Source: Amblyomma americanum
Lineage: Eukaryota; Arthropoda; Arachnida; Ixodida; Ixodidae
Reading direction: 5' to 3'
Length of the DNA: 64,000 nucleotides
Assembly: GCF_052857255.1 (NCBI RefSeq)
Contig: NC_135505.1
Coordinates: 41,439,864-41,503,863, forward strand
The notes beneath the pieces were generated by a model, which saw only the letters and a list, made by a program, of their open reading frames with translations, was not told the DNA's origin and made no database searches. The stretch's first letter is position 1, and every line of letters begins with the position of its first letter. The position numbers and the translations under genes are program-made. Positions 11,751 to 23,244 of this stretch are shown piece by piece.

Positions 11751-13448
11751 ATCTGCGATAACCTGCCATTGCCTGTGCTTGGAGGTGGCTCCGCAAATCC
11801 CGCTGCGCCCCTTCGGGAGCAAACCCAGTTTCGAACAACTCAGCCTGCAAACATGTGGAAACAAATGAAGAATACACTTTAAGACCTCGCTTCCAACGTG
11901 AAGACAAACTGCGTTACTATTATTAACGCTTTGGTGGCACAAGTCACTCATATATGGGGGACGACTGTTACTTCATCCCCCGCGGAGTACAGGGGACATG
12001 AGGCCTCGCTGCGCACATTGCTGCAACGAAAGCAGACGACGTTGCTCAGTGTATGCCCTGGTGACGTCACGATAGCATTCAATATGGCGGTCGCTGTCGG
12101 TAGCAGTAGGTTCTCGTTCTCAATTTCGATCGCATTTTCTGGAATATAGAGCGCCTCCAGGGCACCCAAATTTCGGAATCTGAATCATAACCTCTTCTAT
12201 TAGTTACTGAAGCACAAAACTGCAATAACAAGAAAGACCATGTCATGGACCCTTTAACGCTGCCAAGAGGTATGTGCTGTGGGAGTGAATATTTAGCTTT
12301 TACTTTCTTTAGACATGCGTGCGTTCTAGGCTACATATGAACCGATGGCGTTGTAATGCTTCCTTAACATATTCTACATTCAAAGCAATGTCTGGACGTA
12401 TAGTATGCTTCCCTGTAGACGGCGTTGTTGCCCACTCGTCGTAGATTTCATATTTTAGTACTGGAAAGCTTGGCAATTGATTAGAAGCTCCTATTCCTCG
12501 GTTACGTCAAACGCTAACGTTGAAAGAATCCGAATGGCGGCGGTCACTTGCATGCGTGTGTAGATTCGCGAATTCGGTGCACTAGTTGCCCATTGTTACA
12601 CGGTTGTGGTTAAAAGAATTTTGTCCCTCGCCATGTCCGAAGTGTGACAAATGAGAAATCAGATGCATGCGATGCACAAGCACGATTGGTCGGAATAAAA
12701 CGAGTCAACACCGCAGAGGGATTCTTTGAAAATGTAAAGGTCACCCAGGAGGGTGACAGCGGCCACATTTATTGAGATCTGCCGGAGATGAGATAGTGTC
12801 GAGCGGCGGCTGTAGCCTCTGGCCCTGGTCAACGTCCTGAGCGTTCCCCTCCAGCGCGTGCTGGGGACCCTTTGTCATTTTTTGGAATTTGACCACTGCC
12901 AGCCGCGCTGGTTGCTACACGGCTTCCCCCTAGACTGTCAGTCGGTACAAGGACGAGCAGGTATGTGATGCACAAAGCGGTGCTAACAAAGTGCTTTTCA
13001 AGTTATCAAAGAATCATGAAGGGCATCTGGGGTCCAAAGGCAGGGCTTAGGGCCGTCGTACGATCGTTTCCATGCGGCTTCCGCCAGGCCCGCTAGGCGA
13101 GCGGGCGAGCGGATGGAAAGTTGGTCAACTTCAACTTTCGGGCGGTGAGCGGGTCCGGCCGGCGACCGGACTGCAGCTATTGGCTGCTTTTTCCGTGACG
13201 TCAGTGACGTCTCGAGCCATTCCGCCTCGGTTCTGCCGTGCCGGGCAATATGGCCGTCCGTCGATTGAACGGGGGAGCGAGGCCTGGGCAGTGACAGCGT
13301 TGTCGCGAAGCATATTCTATTGGCCACATCCTGATATTACGAGTGTTCAGAGCGGCTGCGAACTTCGTCGCGTTCAGCAGTGGAGAGTGACAGTTCCACA
13401 AGTTGAATTCTGTAATCGTCTATGCTGATGGAGTTAACAGAGAACCTC
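11751..13448. other. Non-coding; GC/CpG-rich block at 13.0-13.35 kb
   Basis: No gene recognised. About 13060-13330 is rich in CpG and contains TGACGTCAGTGACGTC (13196-13211) and ATTGGC boxes, as seen in some promoters or in the GC-rich ends of mobile elements. No transcript can be assigned to it. Confidence 0.35.
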
Positions 13449-14470
13449 TGTCACCACTTCGCGCACTTTTGAGCGCGCTCCCAGAAACCCTTAGAGCGTG
13501 TGGGGGTAGCGGTCTCGATCACAAAGGAGATGCCATCGACTCAGCGTGTCAAGCTCAGCCAGAGACCAGCTACCAAATGACAAAGGGGTTGGTCGTTTGG
13601 TGCCCAGCTTTCGCCGGTCGAAAACGAGAGAATGGGTCGGAGCCAAAGGTTCACAAAACAAAACAGTTTATACAGCTAAGAGACGAAACAAAGGATTTCA
13701 CTATCATTCGTACGAGCACATACAAAGTGATTTGAAAATACAATGCAGACGTGCAAAGTAAGAATAGAGAGATAACAATTCAACAAATTCTTTGACCCTA
13801 AAGTGCACTAACACGGAGAGAAAGAAAAAAACAAAACACAATTTGATGACCGGGCACTGGTGCAGTCCGACAACCTGAGGAGCACGACGGGGCCGATCCG
13901 TAGACTGGCACAAGTTGCCTCGCTGGTCCGTGGCTGGGCGAGTGGTGTTCTGCCGGGAGTAGAGCGGGCGCGCTTATCGGAAGCATAAACGGCGGCTCGG
14001 GCAAATAGACAATGTTTGCAGCTCCACATTTATAGGCTCAGCCCGCGTTTGTTCTTCGCGCCAAGGCAGGCGCGCATATACACGCAGCTTCTACTGCACA
14101 AACTTCTTCTCGCGCCGGCCGCACGACCCCGTTGGTCGAGCGCGGAAAACACCGTCGAGAAAAACCTAGGTCAATCTCGCCACGCTGAGCCATCGACGCA
14201 AGAGCGAAGGGGAGAGGGTATCACTTTAGCGCCGACAAGGTTACCCCTTTTCTATCGACGGCGAGAAGAAACCACTCCGGCATTCTAGAAAAATCGACGC
14301 CGCGAGCTGCCTTGCCTCCCTCGGCGCTGCGCCGGCGAGGTGATTTGCAGCAGTACGCAAAGCTACTCACTCTCCGGGGGTTCTTCCCCGCTGTTTTTGT
14401 TTTATTTTACAGCGCGCAGGCACGATTGTCTAGGTGCAGCGCCGTTTTTTTCGGAAATGGACCAAATTTC
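13449..14470 (-). repeat. 3' LTR of the gag/protease element
   Basis: Matches 17033-18066 along its length. Shared landmarks are the TTAGAGCGTGTGGGGGTAG block, the CGGTCCGATCCG-like block near 13890, GCCAAGGCAGGCGCGC near 14065 and CTCTCCGGGGGT near 14371. The outer edge at 14470 is approximate because the copies diverge inside a T-run. Confidence 0.85.
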
Positions 14471-15327
14471 GGAAATGCACTTACTTTTAAATATTGTGCA
14501 ACAATATTCACAAAACACGAAATTCGTGCGCACATGCTTGCGCTCACAATTTATATGACGAATGCCAGAATATACACATCAGTACAATGATGTCTGCACG
14601 CACACATTTGAGAAGCATCACGATTCACTTCAATACATGCCGCAACTCGGCAACACATTAGAATAACATTACCATGGGAGCTCACAAGTATGAGACATAC
14701 TTTAGTCGATACTTCGACGTACATTTCCTACTTGCGCTTCCGTAATGCGCGCGTGAGGACTTTCACAGCTGCCTTTTGTCGCAACAAGAGTCTCTTCGAC
14801 TCGCGGGTCTTTTGCTCGGTCAATCTGGGCTTCAGTTTCGCCCAACCTGAACCCTCGAGATAAATTTGCCGACTCCGAAAAGAATTGTGCACTAAGGTAT
14901 GCACACACAAACAAGGCAATCGATGGCTTCCAGGGCACCTGCGTCAAAACACACAGGCACAGAATATTGGCTGGTGTGAATGCACGCTTGGTCAAATTCC
15001 AGAATTTTCCTGTGCGACCGAAATGCAGCTGAAGTAATGTGCACAAAAGCACGATGAACATGTCCACAACGTGCCCCAAGCTGAGCTTAGCCGGAGTTTC
15101 AGACACCTTGTCCTCTTGAGCTGTCTTTCTTTCGGGCTTCGCTGCTTCCTTGTGACCCTTCCGTGGCCTTTCTTTCGGCTTCGCACAGCTTTCTGCTGCA
15201 GAGCCCGTCCCTTCCTACGGAAACGTTTTTCTACCGCGGAATGTTCCTCCACGGGACTCTTCTGTTCTTCATGCTTGACTGTCGGCTTCACTGCTCCTTT
15301 GCTTGAGCTAGCACGCTCGCGCTTCTT
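14471..15327 (-). other. Internal region between protease domain and 3' LTR
   Basis: On the minus strand this has a basic, lysine-rich segment (KKGHGRVTRKQRSPKERQLK at about 15170-15110) and then an open frame down to 14702 with hydrophobic stretches. No RT or integrase motif is seen. It may be 3' untranslated sequence or an unrecognised reading frame of the element. Confidence 0.4.
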
Positions 15328-16840
15328 TCACCATTTACTTTTCGCTTGGAGATCACTGCGCCGTTCCGAAGAGCACAATTTGGACTTCTTCGTCTCGAGG
15401 CTACTTTCTGGGCCCTTTGGAAATTTTGCCCCCTTTATATTTCCCAATGTGAGGTCGCATATGGGGCGCGCCATAAACAGTCCAGTTAGTTTCCCGCTGT
15501 AGTAGAGAGTCCGCACATGTACTTCAGCTTCCGGCAAGCGCTGAAACGAGCCCTGCCCTAGCCGCACGAGGCTCTTCATTCCAGTGAGATCCTTATCTCT
15601 CACTAGTTTTTGTTTTATGATTACAGCTCTGCTTCCCGTGCCTTGCAACCCTGTAATTGTTTTTTCTCCTATCTTCCCTTTCAGAACAGGCATTCTGTTC
15701 ATTTCAGCTTCCGGTAGAGCGTTCACTACGGCGTTCACGACTGGTACCTTCTTGCCGTTCTTCAGTTCTGCAAAGCCATTTTCATCTTCTTCCTCCAGGT
15801 GGTGACCTGAGCAGGTCCGTACACACGATACCTGGGGAATGGGCTTGCTTGTGTTCGGACAAACGGCGGCTCTGTGCCCCTTCAGGCCGCACTTAAAACA
15901 AGCTGTTGAGCTACTGTTCGTAGCGCTGTTGCGGCAATTAGACGCGTAGTGGCCTGACTGGTTACACAGGTAGCACTTTGGTGGAGCATTTGGGCTAATA
16001 CGGGCATCACGGCTGTCGGTTTTCCCCGCGGTCTCCGAATTCGTATTCTCAATCTTAGTCAGATTCGTTCTTCCTTGAGCTTAAAGAAATTGGTTGGCAA
16101 GATCTAGCATTTCGAAGAGTCTTGGCTTTTCTTTCCTTCAAGTACAGCGACAAGCTCAGGTGATAGCTGCTCAGGAATTGTTCCTTGATGAGTAGCTCGC
16201 GAAGTTCATTGTATTCCTCTGCAACTTCTGAAATTTCTACCCACCGATCATAGTGGCTAAATCTTGCCGCATACTGGGTTGCCGTCTCGTCATCTGTGGG
16301 CTTCCCTGTTCTGAATTTATCTCGGAATCTCTCGGTGGTGAGGCGGAATCGCTTAAGCAAGGCGACCTTTACTTTGCTGTAGCTTGCTGCATCTTCCGGA
16401 AAAAGGCGCCCGAATACGCTTAGAGCTTCCCCACTGAGACATGTGCTAAGAAAGGTAGAACATTCACCGTCTGATCAATTCTGACTTCCTGCGATCCCTT
16501 CGACTTGACTGAGGAACGCGCTGAGATCGTCCTTTTTTCATCAAATCTGGGAAGTAATCTGCTGGCACCTATCGGCAGACCGCTGCCTTCTTCTCTAGTG
16601 CAATGAACTTCCGCTGAGTGGTTCGCAGTACGTTGGCATTCAAACTTCTCGGCAAGCAGTTGTTTTTTGCGTTCGAATTCGCTCTTTCTTTTTCAACCCT
16701 CACTCTCTCTTTTCGGCTTTTTGTCGAGCCTTCTGTCTTTCTTTTTCTGCTTTCTCTCTCTCCTGGTTCACCTACTTCCGCAGTTCATCCCCGGACATCC
16801 CCATCTGAGTGCCAACCTCAACTAGCTCCTTCAAGCTCAT
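15328..16840 (-). pseudogene. Gag (two CCHC knuckles) and inactive retropepsin-like domain
   Basis: Starts at 16840 with MSLKELVEVGTQMGMSGDEL, typical of the N-terminus of this gypsy Gag type, then hits a stop after LRK. 16360-16055 carries the capsid region (FRDKFR, YNELRELLIKEQFL). Two intact zinc knuckles, CYLCNQSGHYASNC (15975-15934) and CFKCGLKGHRAAVC (15900-15859), show the nucleic-acid-binding part. The frame then runs through VPVVNAVVN to ITGLQGTGSRAV, where the catalytic DTG of retropepsins is GTG (codon 15642-15640). Stops and frameshifts in gag plus this substitution mark it as non-functional. Confidence 0.8.
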
Positions 16841-17010
16841 ATTTCAAAAACGAACTTCTCAAGACAGACTACCTCTATACGGTGAACCTCAATAACCGCT
16901 TCAGCGCGGCATCTCAAAATATCACTCTGCTGCTAAACACTCGTATACGATCTGTTCGTACACTCCTCCCGACTCTTTCTCCGTTCTCTGAGCTCACAAA
17001 GCACCAAACG

Positions 17011-17027
17011 CTCTGTCACGGACGCCA
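17011..17027 (-). other. Primer-binding site
   Basis: The plus strand CTCTGTCACGGACGCCA ends in CCA like a mature tRNA, so the minus strand offers a PBS starting TGGCGTCC, five bases inside the 5' LTR. The identity of the priming tRNA is not determined. Confidence 0.6.
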
Positions 17028-17032
17028 GAAAA

Positions 17033-18066
17033 TGTCACCACTTCGCGCTCTTTTGCGTGTGCTCCAACACACCCTTAGAGCGTGTGGGGGTAGTGATCTC
17101 GGTCACAAAGAAAATGCCCTCGACTCCGCGCGACAAGCTCAGCCGGACATCAGCCACAAAGTGAAAAGGAGAGTTGGTCGTTTGGTGCCCACCTTTCGCC
17201 GGTCGCAAGCCAGAGAATGGGTCCGAGCCAAAGGTTCGCAAACAAAACAAAGCTTATACAGCTAAGAGACGATACAGAGGCTATCACTATCACTCGTACG
17301 TGCAGATACAAAGTGTTTTACAAATACAAAGAAACTCATGCAAAGTAACAATCGAGAGAGATTACAATTGAACAGAACTTCGGCACCTAAAGTGCACTAT
17401 AGAGAGAAAAACAACCAAAACACAATTTGTTCACCGGCCACTGCGATAGTCCGACGACCTGAGGAGCTCGACGGGGCCGATCCGCAGGTTGGCGTACGTT
17501 TCTTCGCTGGTGCGTGGCTGGTCGGTGGTGTTCTCCCGGGAGTCGAGCGGGCGCACTTCTCGGAAGCTTAAACGGCGGCTCGGGCTAACAGACAGTGGTT
17601 GCAGCCCCGCATTCACAGGCGCAGCCCCCGTCTGTTTTTTCTTCGCGCCAAGGCAGGCGCGCCCATACACGCAGCTTCGACTGCACAAACTCCTTCTCGT
17701 TCTCGCGCCAGGCGCGTGACCCCATTGGTCGAGCGCGGAAATCACCGTCCAGAAAAAACTTGGTCCTTCTCGCCACGCTGAGTCATCGGCGTAGAAGCGA
17801 AGGGGGGAGGGTATGACTTTAGCGCGGATAAATTTACCACTTTCCGTCGACTACGAGCAGAAACCACTCCGACACTCTACAAAAATCGACTCCGCGCGTG
17901 GCCATGCGCCCCTCGGCGCCGCGCCGGCGAGCTGAGTTGCAGCAGTAAGCAAAGCTACGCACTCTCCGGGGGTCCTTCTCCGCTCTTTCTGTTTTATTTT
18001 ACCGCTCGCGGGCGCGATTGCTTAGACGCAGCGCCGGTTTTTTTTTTCGAAAATGTGCCGAATTTT
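17033..18066 (-). repeat. 5' LTR of the gag/protease element
   Basis: Direct copy of 13449-14470 in the same orientation. Its inner edge, TGTCACC at 17033, lies 5 bases from the putative PBS. Its outer edge near 18066 is not sharply defined and I could not find a clean target duplication. Confidence 0.85.
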
Positions 18067-18092
18067 ATGATAGCCTCTTTAAACCGATGAAA

Positions 18093-18265
18093 GACCTGCG
18101 CACTGGCGGTGTCACGAAGCGTTCATTTCGAGCTGTTTGTGGTTGTTGCAAGCGTTCCTGCTGCGCCTCTTCAAGCCGACGCAAGACCAATGCAGTGGCG
18201 GTGTCGCGAAGTGTCTATTTTGAGCTGTTAGTGGTTGTTGCAAGCGTTTTGTATTTTCTGCTGCG
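18093..18265. repeat. Two-copy tandem repeat, period about 92 bp
   Basis: 18093-18165 and 18185-18265 share GTGTCACGAAG/GTGTCGCGAAG, GAGCTGTT.GTGGTTGTTGCAAGCGTT and CTGCTGCG in the same order. It lies directly outside the 5' LTR of the neighbouring element. Confidence 0.75.
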
Positions 18266-18886
18266 AGTTATTTTCCTGAGCGTGCGCAAATTTCACAGCA
18301 TAGCGACAAGTTCCTACGTAGTGAAAGTGATTATGGTCGGTGCGAGTGCTTTCCTGTAAAGTCAGCGATATGTGCACCTGCGAAAAACTCGCGACGCACG
18401 CTGTATTCCGAATGCTGAAATGAACATGGAGCTGTGCAGCTGGTCTCGTCCGTTGCGATGGCTGCAGTGATCACGACCGAGGGGAGCCCACGACGTTGTT
18501 TCTGCAACATAGCAAACTGCTGTGTGTGCGACTTGACGCGATCTTGGCTGCACGGCCGTAGCAGCGTTTTCTGCTGCGACAACAGCAGCGTCGCCAGTGC
18601 TGAGCGTCTTGGTGCACCATACACTATTACGTCTTATGATCATGGGTGCGCGGGTTGCGACAGTGTGTGAATACCTTTAGTGCTGTGTCACTGTTTGTGT
18701 CACTGATGTGTGGTTAAGATGTTGATTAAGCAGACAATTGTTTGTGAATCTTAAATACTAGAGAAACAGGAGGGCGTTTCAGGGGCATGCGTATGCTTCG
18801 ACGCCTTTCCACAAACACTCTCCATCATCCTTACGAGAGGCATAAAATACTGTCGGCAGAGAAAAAAGAACTGCATACGCGTTGGC

Positions 18887-18975
18887 AGGAAGTAGCGTGG
18901 TCGTTTGCTCGCTCGGCTGTGGATCGCAAGGATGGTGGTTCTAATCCCGTAGTGCACGATTTTTTTTCGCTGATG
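18887..18975 (+). mobile_element. tRNA-derived SINE head (probable)
   Basis: TAGCGTGGTCG near 18893 resembles a Pol III A box and GGTTCTAATCCC at 18937-18948 a B box; a T-run follows at 18961. Spacing suits a tRNA-like promoter. It has no cloverleaf that I can support, so I call it a SINE rather than a tRNA gene. Confidence 0.5.
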
Positions 18976-21900
18976 ATGTCAACGGTGCGACATTACTTGA
19001 GACCGGGCATGAACTGAGACCAGTCAAGGTCATTGCTGCATGTATGAGCAATTAAAGGCCTTAACCTCAATACGTACAACAATGGGATGTATGCATTTTG
19101 GGATGTATGCATCCTTGGCCCTTTCCGTTACCGCCTCTCCACGTTCTTCATCCGTTTGATGCTGCGTGTTGTGCGTCTTGTTCCCGTAGCCTTTTTGGGA
19201 GGAACAGTGCTGAAAATTGTGCCCTAAGGGTAGGGTGGAATTCAAGCAAGTTTTGGTTAAGACGATTCCCAATTCTTGCATATTTGTTTTAAAATCAGCG
19301 ACAACAGCAATGACACATCGCTTTGAGCATGCGGCTCGATGACGGTGTGTGATTCGTTCCGCAGTGTCGCCGTGTACCCACTGATTTCCAATGGGTAGAA
19401 GTTTTCTCGAAGCCTGGCGCTTGGTTTCTTTGAGTTGAAGTGCTCAGAAAATGGACTTCCACCTAACATTGTGTTGAAGAAAACACTTCAACCCATTGCG
19501 CTTGGTGCGAGGTTGCCAGTGCGCCATTAAAACTCATCATCAGCGAAAGAAAACATTTCTAGGCAATGGATACCCAAGATTCTTCACTCGATGTATCATC
19601 TAAAACTGAAAAGGATGCAACGAAAACAACTCGATATGCTTATGCTAAGGACACGCTGGTGGCAAAAACGCGTATGCAGTTAGTACGTAAAGGGTGTCTG
19701 CGAAACCTTGGCCAGTGTTCTCAGAAAGTAAGGGATGCAAACTACACACAAGCCGGACATCATTATCGGAGGCCTCCTGTGCCACTTCAAAGACAGTCAT
19801 CCCACCCCAAAAAAGGCCTAGAGGCGCCAACTCGAATGGCCCTTCCTGGGCGTACGCGCTCAGCGTCCGCGCTCTTAGCGTAAGCCGAAACCGGTCTGCG
19901 CATGCGCACTGCAGGAGACGCCAGCAAGCCTAGGTGAGGCGTCCGTGCTAGATGTCGGCATCAGCGCGCGGGCGCTCGTGTATGCGTTGGAAGGGGGGTC
20001 CGGTTTATAACAATGGAAGGATCGCCGGGCTCTCGGTGGCTCTTTTCTTCATGGCTTGAAGCTATTTCAGGTTCCCCGAACTTTTCTTCGCGGCTTAAGT
20101 TGTTCTTTCATCGCCCCCCAACCCCTTCTCTCCACGGCTTGAAATTCTCTCCGTCCGCTCGACAGGGGAAGGGAGCCAGCACCAGGAACATGGAGATGCA
20201 TGGCACATTTAAAAGTCGCTGGATCGTTCCGTGTAAACGGCTCCCTCTTCTGACTCCCGCGGTTTATGCGCTTAAAAGCCGCGCTAACTCCCCGGGAGTC
20301 ACACATCCAAGAAGTAGTAGTTTGCCTGCCAACAGCTTCAGAGGCAACAACAACTGACGAGAATACAAAAAGGAAGCTAAAAATGTTGCCGGCCCAGCGA
20401 TTGCTATCTAATCCCTCAAGCACTGGAACTGCAACCGTTGGAATTAAAAGCAAAGAGAGAGGATAGCGAAAAGTAGATAGGAGAGCGGCAGAAAAAAAAA
20501 ACGAGGGTAGGTTGGAACTTATGCAAAAAAAAAAATATGTTCGCGCCACTCGTGCGAAAGTGCTTATGGGTATTGTTGCACATATTCGCAACACGGTAAA
20601 TTCACTGCATATTCAGGACCGCGAGCATGTAGCGTCCTGTCGCTAATGGATCGCGCTAGCGGCGCATTGCACAAACGGGTTGGGTGGAGCGCCGAGTCAC
20701 CGTACTGGAGAAAACCAGTAATCTTTTAAACATCGTGTTATCCGACAATAACTTCTGTTCATTTCTTAGCAGATTTAAATTATAATAAAGAACATTTAAC
20801 TAGAGTTTGACTCTTGATTGCTGCTCTGGGTAACGGCGTAGTTACTGGCTTGCCGAACTGATGGCACACTCTTCAGAATAGTTCCCAGCATGCCACTCTA
20901 TGAAGTCTTCGTTAGCGGTTCATCCTTCACGTACATCTTTGACAGAATTGCCGAAACTAGCATCGATTACAGCAATGGTAAACCCCTTCTCGACGGCGAA
21001 CGATCGAATCGTGAGAAGCACTTTACCAACCTAGACAAAAATGTGAACTACCACACTAATAATTGTTACATTGGACAAATAACCTACTGGCATAAAACGC
21101 AGCATCAGGTTTGCCGCCTCTTATGTGCAACACATGCAACATTCACTTCAACGCATCCTTGCTGCACTTGCACCACATCGACAAAAGATTGGAAGAGCTT
21201 TCTGCTATTGAGGCTAATAACACGAGTGTTGGAATGTAGACATTAAGACACGATTTTACAATTTTGAATGCACAGTGCAAGAACCATATACAAGTATCGG
21301 TGAGTGAGCTCTAAGTATGAGCGTCCGGGAATTACAAATTTCACTGCTTGAACGAAAGTACCTAGAAGCTTCATTGCTTTGCACTGTTATTGCGTACGCA
21401 ATTCCACTATCACCTATGCCGGTGTGGTCACTGTACGCGCTTAATGAAAAATGTGCCTGTCAAGTAAAAGAGTCTTCTTATAATTTCCTCTATATACCTC
21501 ATAGAAGGCACACGCTTTCTTGTAGCATTTTATGTAGCAGCCCATGGCCATAGCCTCCCTCTGATGGGGGCACTTTTGATAAAACTGCGCATTCGTACGG
21601 CAGGCTCAACCTCCCAAAGCAACCTACCAAAGCAGGTACACTGTAGCAGGGCACGGCCGGAATCGAGCCGCCTCCGCTACTCGAGCCCGTCCGCGAGCAG
21701 GGACGTGTGCCTTTCCAACGCACCGAGAGAGGGCGCCACACGTTTCATGAAAAAGCTGATGATGCATGATCAATAGTGAAATAGCGCAGGAAGACTTTTA
21801 CGCCATTGAAATGTAAAATACCTTACACTTCCTTAAAGGTGGGACATTACCCTACGTGAACCTGCTAGAGCTTGTCGATATATTTTAAAATAGGGCTGTA

Positions 21901-22431
21901 GTGAGCGATAAATTGAAGTCAAGTGGGGTATTTTTCAGGACCTCGCCATAGGCTCCATGCTGTCATAGATCATTGCTCATGGCAAACGCAATATGTAAGC
22001 TACATCGATGAAACTCGACTAAATGAAACTTTAAGATGCATTTAACATCTAGGCGAGAGAGCTAATTTTTAACTGTTATGAGCGACGAAATATCAATTTT
22101 TATTTTTCGTCGCCATTGAGTTACGCGCCGCCGCGCCGCCGGCTGTCGCGAGATGGCGCGACCGGTTTTTCGAGGCGCATGGTCCAGAATCCTGGGGATG
22201 TGCATGCTTTGTCGCTGCTCGACGATAGCAGGCAGTCTTTCTGATAACATAGACGTTTTGCCTTTTCCGGTGCGGACTTCAAAGCGTGACACCGGCCGCG
22301 GGCGGCGCTTGAGCCGAGCTGCCCATCGATGCTTGCCGATCGGTGTTTCCCTGCTTGCAGTGGGGCGGCAGTTCGCAAGCGGCAACCAGCGCGGCGCACC
22401 GACGAAGTTTTCGCTCGTCTCTCCTGCTTTA
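18976..22431. other. 3.4 kb without a recognisable gene
   Basis: Contains several open frames with no family signature (for example 20013-20357) and GC-rich patches at 19.8-20.3 and 22.1-22.4 kb. A perfect 9-bp hairpin (GCGACGAAA / TTTCGTCGC) lies at 22082-22113. 21600-21720 has a tRNA-B-box-like string on the minus strand but no matching A box. Confidence 0.4.
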
Positions 22432-22839
22432 GTTTTTGCATATGTTTGGATTAGGGAAACTGGACCAGTGCCGGATTACGGCGGATACAATCGATACCAC
22501 AGGTAAGGATACATCGACAGGGTAGCCGGCGACAACTGGGAAAGTTCCCGCACCGTAAAACTGAATGGTGGTGAGCAGTCGCAGCGGCACGGGGCAACCT
22601 CGTTCGTTAGGCCAGTGGTGCAGCGGCAGCACAGACAAGAGTTGCAGCACGGCAGGCTTCGAAAAGCGGTAACTCGCGAGAAGCTCATCGTCGAACAGCT
22701 CCATCGGGTACTGGCGATCCCTCAGCACTCGCCGTGCCGGCTTCGCACGATGGGGCACCTCATCGATTTCGATTTCTGCCATTAACTCCGTGAACTTGAT
22801 AAATCGGAAAAGCGGTCGTCGATCGTACTCGGTTTCCAT
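22432..22839 (-). pseudogene. HARBI1-like transposase, N-terminal fragment
   Basis: 136 codons. After an acidic start the protein reads RRVLRDRQYPMELFDDELLA, then YRFSKPAVLQLLSVL, and LLTTIQFYGAGTFPVVAGYPVDVSLP, the conserved N-terminal block of PIF/Harbinger nucleases that precedes the catalytic domain. A region like SIVSAVIRHW follows and then the similarity ends. Full family members are about 350 residues, so only the first third is here. The frame itself is intact, so this may be an exon of a spliced copy, but no further exon is visible at lower coordinates. Confidence 0.75.
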
Positions 22840-23026
22840 GTTGAATTGACGAAAGGAGCTGCTAAAGGTAGGCTAGGGGCTACCTTTGCGAACGCGCCCT
22901 TTCCGAGGCCGAAAGGGCGGTTAAAGGTGCAGTTTAAGGGCAAGGTTGGTTTCTGAAACCCGGAAAGGAGCCGTAAAGGTAAGGACCTCGAAAGGGAAGG
23001 TAAAGCTCGGTTTGTGAATACGGGGG
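22432..23026 (-). mobile_element. PIF/Harbinger transposon, 5' end with partial transposase
   Basis: The minus strand begins at about 23026 with CCCCCGTATTCACAAACC, preceded by TAA, the TWA target type used by this superfamily. An untranslated stretch with AAAGG repeats follows, then the transposase start at 22839. The element is cut off after about 136 codons; the DDE catalytic part is absent and no second terminal repeat was found. Confidence 0.65.
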
Positions 23027-23244
23027 TTAGTCAAACACTGCCGCATTTGCCACGGCTCATTTGCAACCCCGCCGCTCGCCGGCTCCTCAGCCGTCCCCTC
23101 CGGGATAAAGATGTCCCGGGTGGGTCCGGCGTTTAGAACAAACGACAGGTTCACCAAAGCCGTTCTCAGGCAGCGGACGGCCGTTTCACCCCGTAAACAG
23201 CAGGGGGGGGGGGGAGGTCCCTTGTAGACGCCACCACCTGCACT

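Larger units (their letters stand above)
13449..18066 (-). mobile_element. LTR retrotransposon with gag/protease only (no RT or integrase)
   Basis: Two long direct repeats of about 1.02-1.03 kb (13449-about 14470 and 17033-about 18066) both begin TGTCACCACTTCGCGC on the plus strand and enclose about 2.5 kb. The inside reads on the minus strand: PBS, gag start at 16840, two CCHC knuckles, then a protease-like domain. No RT, RNase H or integrase motif is present in the internal region. This is either an internally deleted gypsy element or a non-autonomous 'gag-only' type that would need helper enzymes. The LTR copies differ by many substitutions and indels, so the insertion is old. Confidence 0.82.

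Noticed and set aside
16618..17265. 215-codon open frame on plus
   Set aside because: It is antisense to the gag N-terminus and LTR edge of the minus-strand element; Ser/Leu-rich composition is the complement of the coiled gag segment.
21600..21740. tRNA-derived SINE on minus
   Set aside because: GGCTCGATTCCGGC resembles a B box but the rest does not match the SINEs in the window.
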